From the NCBI GenBank assembly GCA_958296225.1, contig OY282456.1, positions 3,038,001-3,102,000 on the forward strand: 64,000 nt of DNA, given 5' to 3'. The stretch is from an uncultured Dehalococcoidia bacterium (lineage in GTDB: Bacteria > Chloroflexota > Dehalococcoidia > Lucifugimonadales > UBA3495). Made by a program: the position numbers and the translations under genes. This document shows, one piece after another, positions 44,469 through 53,342 of this stretch (position 1 is its first letter; each line of letters starts with the position of its first letter). Below the pieces are notes generated by a model, which made no database searches, had not been told where the DNA came from, and was given only the letters and a program-made list of their open reading frames with translations.

Positions 44469-45053
44469 CTAGCACGGGGCCGGCCCGGTGTCAACCGCCG
44501 CCAAATCCACGATGCGCGCGTGCGGCCGCTGGTCCAGGCGAACTTCCAGCAGCGCGATTGTTCCCAGAGACCCCGGGGCGTGGCGTCGCCCCGGATACGT
44601 AGGGCTGCCGGGATTCACAAACAGCGCCCCATCGCGCCATTCCACCATTTCCTCGTGGGTGTCGCCAAAGGCAACCACGTCCACTATGCCGCCAAACTTG
44701 CGCCGCAAAATGCCATCCAAACCTGATTGGGGATAGACCAACCCGGTCCCGTCGGGCGTAGTCGCGATGGGCGGCGGCGGCCATTGGATGTCGTGAACCA
44801 TCCCGATGCGGACGCCAGCCGCTTCCACAATGCGCGTAACGTCGGCCAGCCGTTCGCCGCTTTCCCGAGGGTCTTCATAGCCGCGCACCGCCAGCACCGG
44901 GGCTACCTGCTCCAGGCAGTCCAGGACGCCGATGCACTCCAGATCGCCGCAGTGCAGCAGCAGGTCGCAGCCGGCCAGTCCGTCCAGAACCGCCGTCGGC
45001 AAATCCCAGCCGCTGCCGGCCGAGTGCGTATCGGAAATCAGGCCAATCTTCAC
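44469..45053 (-). CDS. YfcE/MJ0936-type metallophosphoesterase
   Basis: Small calcineurin-like phosphodiesterase: GLISDTHSAG, LLLHCGDLE, AVRGYED (N replaced by Y where NGN is usual), GMVHDIQW and VAFGDTHEE, NPGSPTYPG. Length 194 is typical for the YfcE group, which hydrolyses phosphodiesters in vitro. It follows the LLM gene in the same direction by nine bases. Confidence 0.85.
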   Translation of the reverse strand: MKIGLISDTHSAGSGWDLPTAVLDGLAGCDLLLHCGDLECIGVLDCLEQVAPVLAVRGYEDPRESGERLADVTRIVEAAGVRIGMVHDIQWPPPPIATTPDGTGLVYPQSGLDGILRRKFGGIVDVVAFGDTHEEMVEWRDGALFVNPGSPTYPGRRHAPGSLGTIALLEVRLDQRPHARIVDLAAVDTGPAPC

Positions 45054-45062
45054 GGGAACCGG

Positions 45063-46076
45063 TCAGCCCATTCCCGGCGCCAGCGCTTCCAGCGTCCCCA
45101 GCATGGCTTCGCGATTCGTGCCGTGCGGGAAGGCCACGAGAGGCAGATCGACGCCATGGGCGCGAAAGCGCGACATCTTGCGCCGGCAATCCTCCGGCGT
45201 GCCGATTACGGTGATATTGTCCACCATCTCATCGGTAATGGCCGCGGCCGCCTGGCCCCGGTCGCCCTCGCCCCAGGCCAGCCGCAGGGCGTCGCATTCG
45301 GCCTGGTAGCCATACCGGCAGAACAGGTCGTAGTAGTATTGGCCCATTCCGCCGACGTAAAACGCCATGTGCGCCCGGGCCTGCGCCACCGCGCCGGCGA
45401 TGGTCTCCTCATTTTCGCTGGCGCAGCACAGGATTTGCGGCGCGGTAGCAACGTCGGACGCCGGCCGGCCGGCGGCCGTGGCCGCGCGCGCCAAAGGCTC
45501 CTTCACCTGCGGCAGCCGCTCGCAGTGCATCCAGATGGGCAGCCACCCGTCGGCCATCGCCCCGGTCAGCTCCAGATTCCGACGGCCCAGCGACGCAACG
45601 TAAATCGGGATGCGCTCCTGCACCGGGGATATGCCCATGCGGAACCGTTTGAGGTTGTAGAACCGGCCCTCGTAATTCACCCGCTGGCCGGACAGCGCCA
45701 TCCGAACGATGTCGATGTACTCCCGCGTCCGCGCTACCGGATGGTCAAACTTTACCCCGTGCCAGTCCTCAATGACGATGCGTCCGCTGGCGCCCAGCCC
45801 CAGAATAGCCCGCCCGCCGCTGATGCAGTCCAGGGACGCAATGCTCTGGGAAATCAACCCCGGCGTGCGGCTGTACACGGTAACGATGCCGGTGCCCAGG
45901 CCAATGCGCTCCGTGTGGCCGGCCAGCATCGTCAGCACCGTAAAGGCGTCGCGCCCCCAGGACTCGCCCGTCCAGAACGAATCGTAACCCAGCCGGTCGG
46001 CGGCCTGGGCCACCGCAATCAGGTCGGTATCATCGTTGTTGTCGCGGCTGCTGAACGTGAGAGCGATGCGTTCCAT
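45063..46076 (-). CDS. LLM-class flavin-dependent oxidoreductase
   Basis: Luciferase-like TIM barrel using FMN or F420. Blocks: LGYDSFWTGESWG, ERIGLGTGIVTVYSRTP, ISGGRAILGLGASG, VARTREYIDIVRMALSG, and IYVASLGRRNLELTGAMADG. Length 337 fits the F420-dependent methylene-H4MPT-reductase-like group. A perfect TATAAT ends six bases before the ATG and there is no ribosome site, so a leaderless transcript is likely. The substrate is unknown. Confidence 0.9.
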   Translation of the reverse strand: MERIALTFSSRDNNDDTDLIAVAQAADRLGYDSFWTGESWGRDAFTVLTMLAGHTERIGLGTGIVTVYSRTPGLISQSIASLDCISGGRAILGLGASGRIVIEDWHGVKFDHPVARTREYIDIVRMALSGQRVNYEGRFYNLKRFRMGISPVQERIPIYVASLGRRNLELTGAMADGWLPIWMHCERLPQVKEPLARAATAAGRPASDVATAPQILCCASENEETIAGAVAQARAHMAFYVGGMGQYYYDLFCRYGYQAECDALRLAWGEGDRGQAAAAITDEMVDNITVIGTPEDCRRKMSRFRAHGVDLPLVAFPHGTNREAMLGTLEALAPGMG

Positions 46077-46095
46077 GTGGAGATTATATCCTCGG

Positions 46096-46671
46096 TTAGT
46101 TGCGGTTCTGCCAGATGTAGTAGGGGTCCAGGGACTCGTCCGTCATCGATTCGCCCAACGACTCGTTGGTAACGGGGAAGGCTTGGGTTTCCTGCTCAAT
46201 CAGCCGGCTCAGCTCGCTGGTCCATCGCGCCACTGCTGCGGTATCCAGCTTGCCCGACAGCATCTCGGAGAACCCGGAAACCACCTGCTCCGTGGGAATC
46301 GCCAGCGTCGGCCCCGAAATCACAAAAACCACCACTTCCGGCAGGCTTTCCTCGTCGTGGAAGTCAACGCCCAGGCGTTCCAGGATGAAATTCATCGCCA
46401 CGCCGCGCACGATGTCGTCCAGCTGATTCGGCAGGTGCATTAGATGGAGAAAGGGACGGTCGCCGCCTTCTCGCAATGCGGCGCCGAACTCGCTCTCAAC
46501 GGCGCGGTAGTAGTCATCGTTGAACACCGTATCCGTTGACATCAGCGTAACCGCCGGCGTCAGCCCGCGCGTGTCCACCACGATAAACTCCCGCAGGTGC
46601 GGGAAAATGGCCAGGGTAATGTCGGGATAGCGCCCGTTGGGCAGCGGCCCGCCGCTCAATTCCTGGAACAC
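46096..46671 (-). CDS. Hypothetical protein
   Basis: No recognised family. 191 residues, predicted soluble, with an alpha/beta character: ITLAIFPHLREFIVVDTRGL strand region, DRPFLHLMHLPNQLDDIVRG, then VVVFVISGPTLAIPTEQVVSG. No signal peptide or transmembrane segment. It lies between the LLM and HAD genes, both minus strand, with short gaps. The ATG at 46671 is used; there is no strong ribosome site. Confidence 0.5.
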   Translation of the reverse strand: MFQELSGGPLPNGRYPDITLAIFPHLREFIVVDTRGLTPAVTLMSTDTVFNDDYYRAVESEFGAALREGGDRPFLHLMHLPNQLDDIVRGVAMNFILERLGVDFHDEESLPEVVVFVISGPTLAIPTEQVVSGFSEMLSGKLDTAAVARWTSELSRLIEQETQAFPVTNESLGESMTDESLDPYYIWQNRN

Positions 46672-46774
46672 GTTGGCGCTCCTTGTCCTCAGGTCATTGC
46701 GGGCGCAGCGCGGCAGTCTTGAAAGCTGCCGGCAATGCGCGCGCGACTGGTTGATGACACGCGCCGGAGCGCGG

Positions 46775-47536
46775 TCAACCGTTCACCATCCGGTGAACCG
46801 CGTCGGCCACGCCCGACAGGTCGTCCACTGCCGCGTCGGCTTGCGAATCCGGGTCATTGGGGTCGGCCGGTTCGTAAAATCCGCGAATCCAGATGGACTT
46901 CATGCCCACGCGGTTGGCCCCCACCACGTCGTTGGTAACGTGGTCGCCAACGTGAATGGTTGCATCGGGCTGCGCGGCCAGCGATTTGACCGTCATCAAA
47001 AAGATTTCGTCCGACGGTTTCGCCAGCAGCACCTCGTCAGAAAAGGTCAAAACGTCAAAGTAACCCAGCAAATTATGCCGTCGCAGAAATTCCCGGAAGG
47101 TGTAGCCCGGCGTCATGCCCGTGTTGGAGATGAGGCCGATGCGCAGGCCCATGCCGTGTACCGATTCCAGGGTGTCCCGGGCAGCGTCGTGGAACCGTGG
47201 CGGATAATCGAAAAACGAGTCGGCGTAAACGCGCTCGATTGCGGCGATGGTTGGTTCCGGCAGCCGGTTCACCAGCCCATCTTCAATGAGGTTGATAAAG
47301 ATTTCCACCTGACTGCGGAAGCTGACGTCCTTGTTGGTATCCCGCACGGCCCGGCAGGCGCGGTAGCAGCCGCGATACGCTTCCCTGATGTGGTCCGGGT
47401 CGGGCTCTATCCCCAGGCCGGCCAGCGAGGCTTGCGCCCCGTCCAGTCGCACCTGCGCCCGCTGCAGCCCCAACTCCCGGTTATCCAGAATCAGGGTTTG
47501 CCACAGGTCAAAAGTTACGGCGGTAATTGCGTTCAC
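46775..47536 (-). CDS. HAD-superfamily hydrolase
   Basis: Phosphatase/dehalogenase-type HAD protein with motif I TFDLWQTLI (the second Asp is replaced by Trp), motif II GLISNTGM, motif III LLAKPSDE with the Lys, and motif IV HVGDHVTNDVVG. The loss of the second Asp in motif I (DxD/DxT to DLW) is typical of some dehalogenase-like groups. 253 residues. Substrate unknown. Confidence 0.85.
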   Translation of the reverse strand: MNAITAVTFDLWQTLILDNRELGLQRAQVRLDGAQASLAGLGIEPDPDHIREAYRGCYRACRAVRDTNKDVSFRSQVEIFINLIEDGLVNRLPEPTIAAIERVYADSFFDYPPRFHDAARDTLESVHGMGLRIGLISNTGMTPGYTFREFLRRHNLLGYFDVLTFSDEVLLAKPSDEIFLMTVKSLAAQPDATIHVGDHVTNDVVGANRVGMKSIWIRGFYEPADPNDPDSQADAAVDDLSGVADAVHRMVNG

Positions 47537-47619
47537 GATACGGTCCTTCCTCGGACGGGGTAAGTGGCGGGGACGGGATAAGCGGCGGTATCCGGCGGCG
47601 GCGGGGCATTTACCATGAT

Positions 47620-48450
47620 TCAGTCATCCGCGGCCAGCGCCGGCCCGGCGCCCTGGCGGGACGCCAGCAGCTCAATAATCAGGGTACGCAGTTCGTCAAA
47701 CTTGCCCATAACCTCGCGATGGTTCTGGTCTATCTTCGCGTTGAGTTCCCGGTGAACCAGTTCGATTTTGGCATCGAGCTCCCGGCGCACCTCGCTGATT
47801 TCCTGGCGCACCAGCGCTATGTTCTCCTTGAGTTCCCGGCGCACTTCGCTGATTTCCTCTTTGAGTTCCCGGCGCACTTCGCTGATTTCCTCTTTGAGTT
47901 CCTGGCGCACATTGCTGAGTTCCTGGCGCACCAGTGCTATCTCTTCTTTGAGTTCCCGGCGCACTTCGTTGATTTCCTCTTTGAGTTCCTGGCGCGCCAG
48001 CGCTATCTCTTCCTTGAGTTCCCGGCGCGCCTCGCTGATTTCCTCTTTGAGTTCCCGGCGCGCCTGCACTATTTCCTCTTTGAGTTCCTGGCGCACCTGC
48101 ACTATGTCCTCTTTGAGTTCCCGGCGCACCAGTTCAATTTTGGCGTCGATTTCCTGGCGAATATCGTTGATTTCCTGGCGCACCAATCCGATACTGGCAT
48201 CAATATCCCGGCGAATCTGGCCGTACAAAGCGTTCGCCTCTTGCTGGTTATCCTTGACCTCCTTCGCCAGATTGAGCAGGATTTCCCGGAGCTCGCCGAT
48301 TCTCTTGCTCTGGTTTTCGATTTCGCTCTCACTGCGGCCCCGCCCTCGTTCCAGGGCGAGAACCGTCGTGAATATCCCTAACAGAATCAGTGCAAAGACC
48401 CCCAGGACCCCCATGGTAATCCAGAGCTCAATGCCAACCGTCGTTTCCAT
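47620..48450 (-). CDS. Membrane-anchored long coiled-coil protein with 11-residue repeats
   Basis: After an N-terminal transmembrane segment (IELWITMGVLGVFALILLGI) the chain is one continuous charged helix. From about residue 100 it repeats an 11-residue unit, VRRELKEEIAx, at least nine times, with two 7-residue units (VRQELSN, VRQEISE) inserted. Eleven-residue periodicity gives a right-handed or straight coiled coil, mixed here with heptads. The DNA is a 33-base minisatellite. Such proteins may act as spacers at the inner membrane; no function is assigned. Confidence 0.7.
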   Translation of the reverse strand: METTVGIELWITMGVLGVFALILLGIFTTVLALERGRGRSESEIENQSKRIGELREILLNLAKEVKDNQQEANALYGQIRRDIDASIGLVRQEINDIRQEIDAKIELVRRELKEDIVQVRQELKEEIVQARRELKEEISEARRELKEEIALARQELKEEINEVRRELKEEIALVRQELSNVRQELKEEISEVRRELKEEISEVRRELKENIALVRQEISEVRRELDAKIELVHRELNAKIDQNHREVMGKFDELRTLIIELLASRQGAGPALAADD

Positions 48451-48505
48451 TTTGAACCTGCTTCCGGTTTATGAACCAAGCCTTTGTCCCGCTGCGGTTT
48501 TGCGT

Positions 48506-49918
48506 TTACAGCGGCGGCCTTCGGGTGTGCCAGTCGGTGGCCTGCTGGTAAGCGTAAGCGGCCCGCAGCACCGTTTCCTCATCAAAGTTGCGCCCCGCCA
48601 GATGCAGCGCTACCGGCAGACCGTCAGCGGCAAAACCGCACGGCACCGAGATGGCCGGCGACCCCGTGATGTTGAAAACCCGCGTGTACTTGGTCAGCAG
48701 CGGCACCGATGGGAGCGACTGACCGGCAACGTCAATGCGCCGTTCCAGAATCACCGGCGCCGTAACCGGCTCCACCGGCCCGGCCAGCAGGTCAACGTCA
48801 TTCAGAAGCGCGGCTACCTGCCGACAAAAAACCTGCCGCGCCTGCTGCGCCCGTAGATATTCGGCAGCCGAGATGAACAACCCTTCTTCTAACCGATCCC
48901 GCACCTGCGGGTAAAGTTTATCGCCGTCGCTGAGCAGCACGTCCCGATGGGCCGCCGCCGCCTCGGCGCTGAGAATGGCGTTGCTGATGGGTTGCGCGTA
49001 TTCGTACAGCGGGAGCGAAACCTCCACAATCTCCGCGCCCAGCTCGCCCATAACGCCGATGGCCCGTTGCACCAGGTCGGCCACTCCGGGGTCAATTTCG
49101 GTTTCAAAAAACTCTTTCACTACGCCGATGCGCAGCCTGCGCACATCCCCGGTCAGCGCGGCGGTGTAGTCGGGCGCCGGCGCGGCAACGGTGGCGTGGT
49201 CTTGCGGGTCGTGCCCGGCGATGACGTTCATCGTCAGCGCGGCGTCCTCAACGGTACGCGCCATGGGCCCCGGATGGTCGAGGCACCAGGATAACGGAGT
49301 CAGGCCGGCCCGGCTCACCCGGCCATAGGTCGGCTTCAGCCCCACGATGCCGCACAGCGCCGCCGGGATGCGAACGCTGCCCCCGGTGTCGCTGCCCATG
49401 GTGATGGTACACTGCCCGGCGGCGGCCGCCGAACCGCTGCCGCCGCTGGAGCCGCCGGTGATGCGTTCCGGGTTCCAGGGGTTGTGCATATGTCCGTAGT
49501 CGGCGTTCTCGCCCGTCGGCCCGAAGGCCAGCGGGTGCATATTCAGCTTGCCCAGCAGGATGGCTCCGGCCTGGCTGAATTTGGCGGCGACGGTGCAATC
49601 CGCGGCCGGAACGTAGGTATCGTAGATTCGCGTGCCCGACGTGGTGCGCACGCCGGCGGTGTTGAACAGGTCTTTCAAGCCCACCGGGATGCCGTGCAGC
49701 GGCCCCCGGTAGTTGCCCCGGCTGATTTCGTCCTCGGCGCGGCGGGCGGCGGCGCGGGCCGGTTCCGGCAGCAGGGTAATAAAGGAGTTCAGGGTCGGCT
49801 CGGTAGCGGCGATGCGCGCCAGGCAGGCGTCCACCACGTCAACGGGCGACACCTGGCCGTTGCGAATCAGTCCCGACAACTCCCAGGCCGACATATAGTG
49901 CAGTTCGTTGTCAGGCAT
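48506..49918 (-). CDS. Amidase signature family enzyme
   Basis: GatA/AtzE-type amidase with the full Lys-cisSer-Ser triad: VGLKDLF (Lys82), ITGGSSGGSGSAAAAG, and TMGSDTGGSVRIPAALC with the nucleophile Ser. Length 470 is normal. The start at 49918 (MPDNELHYMSAWEL) follows AGAGAGGT; the longer open frame to 49996 adds residues unlike the family. A small gene directly upstream may encode a GatC/AtzG-like partner, which would favour the AtzE/GatA-like group over stand-alone amidases. Confidence 0.92.
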   Translation of the reverse strand: MPDNELHYMSAWELSGLIRNGQVSPVDVVDACLARIAATEPTLNSFITLLPEPARAAARRAEDEISRGNYRGPLHGIPVGLKDLFNTAGVRTTSGTRIYDTYVPAADCTVAAKFSQAGAILLGKLNMHPLAFGPTGENADYGHMHNPWNPERITGGSSGGSGSAAAAGQCTITMGSDTGGSVRIPAALCGIVGLKPTYGRVSRAGLTPLSWCLDHPGPMARTVEDAALTMNVIAGHDPQDHATVAAPAPDYTAALTGDVRRLRIGVVKEFFETEIDPGVADLVQRAIGVMGELGAEIVEVSLPLYEYAQPISNAILSAEAAAAHRDVLLSDGDKLYPQVRDRLEEGLFISAAEYLRAQQARQVFCRQVAALLNDVDLLAGPVEPVTAPVILERRIDVAGQSLPSVPLLTKYTRVFNITGSPAISVPCGFAADGLPVALHLAGRNFDEETVLRAAYAYQQATDWHTRRPPL

Positions 49919-49946
49919 AGTACCTCTCTCTAACAGCGGGGAACCG

Positions 49947-50147
49947 CTAGCGGACGGGAACAAAGGCCGACGGCGATTCCGCGCCGGCAACGTCAATTTC
50001 GTAAATGCGGGCTAACCCTTCCCGCATCAGCGCCACCCGGTGTTGCAGGTCGGCCATGCGCCCGGTGTCGGAAGTATCCAGGCCGGCGGCCTGGGCGTTA
50101 CGCAGGAAAGCCGCATCGGGCATTGGCGCCCCCGAATCGTTGGGCAT
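49947..50147 (-). CDS. Small protein, possible GatC/AtzG-like amidase partner
   Basis: A 66-residue protein encoded 28 bases upstream of the amidase in the same direction. Its C-terminal half (HRVALMREGLARIYEIDVAG then ESPSAFVPVR) has the pattern of small amidase-binding subunits, which carry a helix and a tail ending near an FxP motif. The match is weak and rests mostly on size and position. The start has no clear ribosome site. Confidence 0.4.
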   Translation of the reverse strand: MPNDSGAPMPDAAFLRNAQAAGLDTSDTGRMADLQHRVALMREGLARIYEIDVAGAESPSAFVPVR

Positions 50148-50297
50148 AATGGCCTCGCTAAACGCCGGAGGGGTGATTGTACAGATGGCCGGCTGGTGGC
50201 GGCTATTATGGCGTAAGCCGGTACGGTTGGCAAATGCGGGGCAGCCCGCTTATCGTCGGTATCAGGTTCCGGCCGCAAAATCAAATAGTGCGAAAAT

Positions 50298-50338
50298 CGC
50301 CCGCCATCCTTGACGGCGGGCGACTCGCGCATTATCCT
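50298..50338 (+). promoter_or_regulatory. Promoter with overlapping palindrome, upstream of the tubulin-like operon
   Basis: TTGACG (50310-50315), a 17-base spacer and TATCCT (50333-50338) form a promoter starting about 40 bases before the gene at 50376. An inverted repeat CGCCCGCC/GGCGGGCG (50298-50305 and 50315-50322) overlaps the -35 box and could be an operator. Confidence 0.5.
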
Positions 50339-50375
50339 ATTTTCGGTGTCCAAAGTAAAATGATATGGAGGCATC

Positions 50376-52346
50376 ATGGCTATTGAAGTAACGTGCATCA
50401 TGGCAGCTGGCCAAGCCGGTCTCAAAAGTATCCCGTATTTCGTGGATGAATTTATAGCGCGGCGTATCCGCCAGCTCGCCCCACGCCCGTTTGACCATGA
50501 TAACGCCCAAATTGAAGAGCTGGACAGCGAATTCCGGGCGACTTGGACCAACGAGACCCTGTACGGGATGGGCGGGAGCCGGAATCTCGCCACCAAGATG
50601 GATTTGGATGACGTTTCCATCCACCGTATTCTGGGGGGAACTAACCTGATTGAAGCCAATGAGATGGGCGCCACTTTGCACGATTCTCCGGCCAGGCTGG
50701 CGGCATGGTGTCGGTTGCACCTTAAAGATGAATGCCGCAAAACCCTGGAACAATGGGACGCCTACAAAAATTTGCACAGCCTCGGCCCGGCTGACCAACT
50801 CGCTGTCATAATACCTTTCTGTCCGGAAGGGCCTACCTCGGGAACGGTGGGAATGTATCTGGGCGCAACGATGATACAGTGCTGCTCGGAGGAGCGGCGG
50901 GACGATGTGATAGTTTGGGGAATCGAACTGTGTCCGCCAATTCCCGCGCGCCTGACGGGGGACCCGGCGCGGAACGTTTTCCGGGGCTATGTCGCCAGGA
51001 ACGAAATGCTGAACGGCGTTCCGCTGTCTGCTGACGATCCCGATGATAAGGACCGTAAGCCGTGCTTCCACATCAACATCGCCTTTGACGGTGGCTATTC
51101 CCCGCGTCCCTACACTGACCCTGGCGACATACTCCCGGCGCTGGACCGCGCCGCGGCGCAAGGAGTTGCCTGCCTGCTGACCAAATCCGGCACCGGCGAC
51201 AAAGGCGAAACCGCCGACGCGCTCAAGGGCGGCACCGGCCGGTGGAACGCTTGTATGGTTAGCGTGGTGTCGGAGTCCTCTTACAGCCCGGCATTCCGCT
51301 GCCGTGGCTATCGGGCCAAACTGCCCTGGTGTAAAGACCCGGAACGCTGGGACAAAAGAAAGGCTGGCCAAAAAATAGAGCGGTTTTTATCCAGCATCCG
51401 CGACATCGAGCGCGCTATGGAGTCCGAATCGGTTCCAGAGGTGAAAACCTGGTTCAGTGAGTTGAACCAAATAGCCGAGGAACTGAAAAAAATGGGTTTC
51501 AAAGACCGAAGGATCCACAAGAAAGACCAGATGCTACTGGAGCGAGCCAAAAGCAAGGACGAAGATTTTTACAGCGCGTTGTTGCAGGATGACCCTCCTA
51601 ATAACCGGGTAATGGTGCGCAGTCAGCCGTTTTGCGTCAGTGTTGGCCTGTCCGGGGAAATGAGGGAGGGCAATGCGGAGCGGATTGTGGACCGGGAGAG
51701 CCCGGATCATTCCAAGCCCCTCTCCGAAATGCTGGGCATCGCCAGTTCTAATGAAGTTCAGAGTGGAATCGTCGAGTTTTGCCGGCGATTGTTGGAACGG
51801 CCTGAGTTTGACCCTAACGCCCCGTCGCGCGCCAACTTTCAGGAAATCAGGGCAATTTCCATCCGGAGCAATGTCAACCGTCTCAACGACACTGATTTCC
51901 GCCCCACTGAAACCGTCCTGCGCGCTTACCTTGACGTAGGGGTCAGGGAGCTTTCACCGCCTTACTACCTGACCCACGACCTCAGTAACGGTGATGGAGA
52001 TTCGGTGCCACTCCTTTGGGAGCCATTCAAGGTGGACCAGGCGAACAATTCCCGCAAGGCCAGGACAGAGCACGCGGTGCCGGTCGAGTACAGTTTTCTG
52101 GTGCTGGCCCGGGTCAAGGATGGCGAGAGCTTCCGCGACTTGTACACCTACCGCGATTTGGAGAATCACTATGCCAGCGTAGTCAGGTCGGATAGTTGGC
52201 TTGACCACGCCAAGTACTATGCCGTCCGCCTGCCGGAGGAACTGATACGTCAATGGGAGCAGAAGCAGGGGGCCAACCCCAATGGCGGCGCTGCCAGTAC
52301 CAATGGACGGCAGCCAATCCCCGACTTTGTACCGAAGGGCGTGTAA
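50376..52346 (+). CDS. Candidate divergent tubulin/FtsZ-superfamily protein
   Basis: A 656-residue protein I could not match to a named family. Three blocks fall at the spacing of the tubulin nucleotide-binding loops: IMAAGQAGL at residues 8-16 (tubulin T1 is AGQCG), GMGGSRNLATK at 64-74 (cf. the GAGNNWAKG T3 loop), and FCPEGPTSGTVGMYL at ~148-161 (T4, GGGTGSG in tubulin), followed by VIVWGIELCPP as in the strand ending VVPSP. The T4 glycines are partly lost, so GTP binding is uncertain. The rest (residues ~330-650) is charged and helical with no recognised domain. TGGAGG precedes the ATG. The gene is in a two-gene operon with the next gene, whose ATG overlaps its stop (TAATG). Confidence 0.5.
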   Translation: MAIEVTCIMAAGQAGLKSIPYFVDEFIARRIRQLAPRPFDHDNAQIEELDSEFRATWTNETLYGMGGSRNLATKMDLDDVSIHRILGGTNLIEANEMGATLHDSPARLAAWCRLHLKDECRKTLEQWDAYKNLHSLGPADQLAVIIPFCPEGPTSGTVGMYLGATMIQCCSEERRDDVIVWGIELCPPIPARLTGDPARNVFRGYVARNEMLNGVPLSADDPDDKDRKPCFHINIAFDGGYSPRPYTDPGDILPALDRAAAQGVACLLTKSGTGDKGETADALKGGTGRWNACMVSVVSESSYSPAFRCRGYRAKLPWCKDPERWDKRKAGQKIERFLSSIRDIERAMESESVPEVKTWFSELNQIAEELKKMGFKDRRIHKKDQMLLERAKSKDEDFYSALLQDDPPNNRVMVRSQPFCVSVGLSGEMREGNAERIVDRESPDHSKPLSEMLGIASSNEVQSGIVEFCRRLLERPEFDPNAPSRANFQEIRAISIRSNVNRLNDTDFRPTETVLRAYLDVGVRELSPPYYLTHDLSNGDGDSVPLLWEPFKVDQANNSRKARTEHAVPVEYSFLVLARVKDGESFRDLYTYRDLENHYASVVRSDSWLDHAKYYAVRLPEELIRQWEQKQGANPNGGAASTNGRQPIPDFVPKGV

Positions 52347-53230
52347 TGGGCATTGGCTTTGATTCCCCCCGGTTGAGGCTAACGGCGGTAGTTCTGGTCG
52401 CTATTCTCGCCCTTTGGGCTGGGATTGCTCAGCAGCCCCTTGCCGCCTCTGCGCCGTCTCAAAGCGACGGAGAGCCAATAACCGTTACCGAAAAAGGCTG
52501 TGATTTTGACTATGACTATGACGCCGACGGGCAGCCGAATGGCCCTTTTGACCCGGCTGACGGCGACTACTTGCCGCAGGATGCCTGGATTTTGGGGCAC
52601 TGCTGGTTTCAGGTCAGCGTCATCGTTGCCGCGAATATCCGGTTCGAATCGGAACTGGTGGATTGGGATGGAGACGTTGACCTCGAAAGAGTGGCTCGGC
52701 AGCATTCGGAACCCCAATCGGTAAATGCCGGCAGCTCCGACATACATATCGGTGAAGGTGGCTATCGCATCAACATAAAGCTGCGTGGCCGCACTCCGCG
52801 CGGCTTTGAGCTCAAGTCACTAAACGAGGAATATTCACACGACCTGCAGATTCCCCGGCAGTTCAAATTGGTTAACATAACCGTAACCACCGATGCCGGA
52901 GATAAAGAATGGGTCGAGTCGCACGACGTCTCATCGGCCAGCGCTGCCTACATAGAAGCACACTCCACTATCGTTGAGGCGGAAAACACCTCGGAAAATC
53001 CGCTGCCGCCATCGGTAATGACGCTAGGCCGGCAATTGCTGGACGAAGGCTACCCGCAAATCGCCCTCCGTGTCGTCGCGCTGGAATTCCAGACTGACGA
53101 CAATGGTGCTAATGGCGAGATATTGCCAGTTTGGGTTTGGGTGGCAATAATCATTGCCGTCGTGCTTCTGGCACTCGGCGCTGTTGCGGTTTGGCTGATT
53201 ATGAGGAAGCCATCCTTGGACGATGACTAG
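52346..53230 (+). CDS. Secreted single-pass membrane protein partnered with the 50376 gene
   Basis: The ATG overlaps the TAA of the previous gene. The 294-residue product starts with a signal peptide (LRLTAVVLVAILALWAGIAQ, ending near QQPLAASA), followed by a ~230-residue extracytoplasmic domain rich in beta-strand patterns and acidic repeats (DFDYDYDADGQ). Near the C-terminus is a strong transmembrane helix (VWVWVAIIIAVVLLALGAVAV) and a short basic tail (MRKPSLDDD). No known family. Its coupling to the 50376 gene suggests a membrane anchor or receptor for that protein. Confidence 0.6.
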   Translation: MGIGFDSPRLRLTAVVLVAILALWAGIAQQPLAASAPSQSDGEPITVTEKGCDFDYDYDADGQPNGPFDPADGDYLPQDAWILGHCWFQVSVIVAANIRFESELVDWDGDVDLERVARQHSEPQSVNAGSSDIHIGEGGYRINIKLRGRTPRGFELKSLNEEYSHDLQIPRQFKLVNITVTTDAGDKEWVESHDVSSASAAYIEAHSTIVEAENTSENPLPPSVMTLGRQLLDEGYPQIALRVVALEFQTDDNGANGEILPVWVWVAIIIAVVLLALGAVAVWLIMRKPSLDDD

Positions 53231-53342
53231 CAATCGTTCCCGCTGGAATATGAAACCGGGGGCAACGCAGCAGTGCGCCGCCCCTGTTTTATATCGGCAA
53301 TCCCGGTACAATAGCGATGGCGTAGTCCCACGCCGTCCTGCA

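Noticed and set aside
46083..46111. Full promoter before the LLM gene
   Set aside because: The -10 TATAAT is perfect but no -35 hexamer stands out at 16 to 18 bases, so only the -10 is used.
47768..48170. Regular 33-base repeats that might suggest a CRISPR array
   Set aside because: There are no unique spacers; the repeats are contiguous and translate to an 11-residue coiled-coil unit in the minus-strand gene.
52630..52660. GGTTCGAATC resembling a tRNA T-arm
   Set aside because: It lies in frame inside the coding sequence at 52346 and no acceptor or anticodon stems flank it.
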